Below are positions 3,518 to 5,030 of a stretch of 5,030 nucleotides of DNA, one piece after another. The stretch's first letter is position 1. Every line of letters begins with the position of its first letter. Location of the stretch: positions 1 to 5,030 of the forward strand of contig JAJYNB010000104.1 in assembly GCA_021786555.1 (NCBI GenBank), in the 5' to 3' direction. Below the pieces are notes generated by a model that worked only from the letters and a program-made list of their open reading frames with translations, ran no database searches and was not told where the DNA came from. Source of the stretch: Bacillota bacterium. GTDB lineage: Bacteria; Bacillota; Desulfitobacteriia; Desulfitobacteriales; JAJXUE01. A program made the translations under genes and the position numbers.

Positions 3518-5030
3518 ATGTCTTTTGTCCACCTGCATGTTCATTCCCCTTTTTCTTTTTTGGACGGGGGAAGTTCGCTTGAAGCCCTGGTTGGGCAGGC
3601 TGCGGCAGAGGGGATGCCGGCTCTGGCTCTTACCGACCACAATAATCTCTCAGGCGCAGTAAAATTCCAGCAGCTGGCGGAAGAAAAAGGGATTAAGCCC
3701 ATAATCGGGGTGGAATTAACCCTGGAGGGGGGCTTACACCTGGTGCTTCTGGCCCAAAACCCCGCCGGGTACTCCAACCTCTGCCGGCTGGTATCCAAAG
3801 CCCACCTGCAGAACCCCAGGCTCCAGCCCAAAGCAGCCTGGCGGGACCTGGAAGCGCACCGGGAAGGTTTGTTTGCCCTCTCGGGCTGCCGCCGGGGGGA
3901 GATTCCCCACTTAATCCTGTACGGACGCTGTCAGGAAGCCCTTGCCACAGCCAAGCGCTACCTGGAACTTTATGGACGCGAGAATTTTTTCCTTGAGCTC
4001 CAGGCCGACCTTCTGCCGGGATTCTCCAGCTTGGCAAAGAGCATGGCAGAACTGGCAGAGCATTTGGGCCTAGGGCTCGTGGCTTCCAACAACGTCCACT
4101 TTGCCCGTAAGGAAGACTTCCCGCAGCACGATTTGCTCACCTGTGCCCGTACCTTGACTACCCTGGACTCAGTCCACCCGGAACGGCGCCTCAACGCGGA
4201 AAACTACCTTAAATCCCCGGCTGAAATGGCTCAGGCTTTCCGTTTTTATCCCGAGGCTGTCGCCAACAGCTTGAAAATAGCGGCCCAGTGCAGCAAGTCC
4301 CTGGAACTGAACAGGCCGCTCTTTCCACGCTTTCCCTTACCCAAAGGGCAGGAGGCGGGAGAATTCCTGCAACGCCTGGTCTATGAAGGGGCGGAAGAGC
4401 GCTATGGAGAGGTCACCCCGGCGGTGCGGCAGCGCCTGGAGCATGAGCTGGAGATCATTAACCGCTTAGGTTACCCCGATTACTTTCTCCTGGTCTGGGA
4501 TATGGCCCGCTATGCAAAAAACCAGGGGGTCCGTTTTGCCGGCCGGGGTTCTGCCGCGGACAGCGCCGTGGCTTACTGCCTGCGCATTACCGAGGTGGAT
4601 TCCATCGCCCGGGGGCTTTTGTTTGAGCGGTTTATGAGCCTGGAACGGGCCCAAAAACCGGACATCGACATCGATTTCGATTCCCGCTACCGCGATAAGA
4701 TAGCCAATTATATCTATGAAAAGTACGGCCGGGATAAGGTGGCTTCGGTCTGCACTTACAACACTTTTCAGGCCCGCTCGGCTATTCGGGACCTGGGCAA
4801 GGCCATGGACTTCCCTGCAGCGGAACTGGACCGCATCGCCAAAAAGATGCCCTGGCTCCACGCCGATGACATCGAAGCGGCCCTGGAGAGTTTCCCTGAG
4901 CTGAGGGAGAGCGGCATACCCTGGGAAAAATATCGCCGCCTGTTTGAAGCCTGCGCCAAGCTGGCCGGTTTCCCGCGCTTCATCGGCACCCACCTGGGCG
5001 GCATCGTGGTCGCCAGGGAGCCCCTCACCT
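3518..5030 (+). CDS. dnaE2: Error-prone DNA polymerase III alpha-type subunit DnaE2/ImuC (3' end outside the window)
   Basis: The frame is open from ATG 3518 to the window edge and gives 504 codons of an expected 1000 or so. An N-terminal PHP domain is clear: HLHVHSPFSFLDGG (5-18), LTDHNNLSGAV (38-48), IIGVEL (62-67) and LSGCRRGEIP (121-130). The C-family polymerase core follows with AGRGSAADSAVAY (341-353) and PDIDIDF (381-387). Asp382 and Asp384 correspond to E. coli Asp401 and Asp403; the third catalytic Asp lies beyond the window. Several details point to DnaE2 rather than replicative DnaE1: SFLDGG at the start, SNNVHF (190-195) instead of the usual TNDVH, GRGSAADSAV, and FPRFIGTHLGGIVVA (485-499), where replicative enzymes have H-A-x-G. 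The immediate neighbours imuB and DUF6504 agree. The enzyme would synthesise across damaged bases during the SOS response, tethered by ImuB. The C-terminal half, including any clamp motif or OB fold, cannot be judged here. Confidence 0.88.
   Translation, partial: MSFVHLHVHSPFSFLDGGSSLEALVGQAAAEGMPALALTDHNNLSGAVKFQQLAEEKGIKPIIGVELTLEGGLHLVLLAQNPAGYSNLCRLVSKAHLQNPRLQPKAAWRDLEAHREGLFALSGCRRGEIPHLILYGRCQEALATAKRYLELYGRENFFLELQADLLPGFSSLAKSMAELAEHLGLGLVASNNVHFARKEDFPQHDLLTCARTLTTLDSVHPERRLNAENYLKSPAEMAQAFRFYPEAVANSLKIAAQCSKSLELNRPLFPRFPLPKGQEAGEFLQRLVYEGAEERYGEVTPAVRQRLEHELEIINRLGYPDYFLLVWDMARYAKNQGVRFAGRGSAADSAVAYCLRITEVDSIARGLLFERFMSLERAQKPDIDIDFDSRYRDKIANYIYEKYGRDKVASVCTYNTFQARSAIRDLGKAMDFPAAELDRIAKKMPWLHADDIEAALESFPELRESGIPWEKYRRLFEACAKLAGFPRFIGTHLGGIVVAREPLT

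Noticed and set aside
4466..4993. Open frame of 175 codons on the - strand inside dnaE2
   Set aside because: It is fully antisense to a conserved polymerase core, has no recognisable domain, and is what GC-rich codon use produces by chance.
3518..5030. Annotation as the replicative DnaE1
   Set aside because: The GRGSAADSAV, NNVHF and THLGG variants and the mutasome neighbours fit the DnaE2/ImuC branch.
1..5030. CRISPR array, tRNA or rRNA genes, or a complete insertion sequence
   Set aside because: I saw no regularly spaced repeats, no tRNA-like cloverleaf or rRNA signature, and no transposase frame on either strand.

Overview
The window looks like chromosomal DNA from an anaerobic, moderately GC-rich Bacillota (a Clostridia or Desulfotomaculum-like lineage). 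The reasons are strong GGAGG/AAGGGG ribosome binding sites, a perfect TATAAT -10 box, possible LexA boxes of the Gram-positive CGAAC-N4-GTTCG type, a Thermotoga/Clostridia-style [4Fe-4S] mini-ferredoxin and a flavoredoxin-like flavin reductase. The taxonomic call is an inference from style, not a match to a known genome.

Left part (1-1113, + strand): the 3' part of a gene for a protein of four tandem BON domains is followed 26 bp later by a 64-aa single-cluster ferredoxin. The pair ends at a strong hairpin with A- and T-runs on both sides, which can terminate transcription from both directions.

Middle (1114-1944): a flavin reductase-like FMN protein lies on the - strand and converges on that terminator. 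Its leader carries what looks like a stranded right end of an IS200/IS605 element: a hairpin with GAAT at its foot and TCAA at its tip. No transposase or TnpB is present. Farther upstream is a second hairpin with a T-run of unknown role, then a + strand promoter with two LexA-like boxes downstream of its -10 element.

Right part (1969-5030, + strand): a tightly packed set of three genes. The first encodes a Y-family polymerase-like protein that has lost two of three catalytic acidic residues but keeps a beta-clamp motif (ImuB type). The second encodes an 80-aa DUF6504-type protein overlapping it by 4 bases. The third is the N-terminal half of a DnaE2/ImuC-type C-family polymerase, cut by the window edge. 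Together these resemble the SOS-induced mutasome (ImuB-DnaE2) known from Actinobacteria and Proteobacteria, in a form without imuA beside it and with the DUF6504 domain as a free-standing protein. This cassette and its putative tandem SOS operator are the main points of interest.
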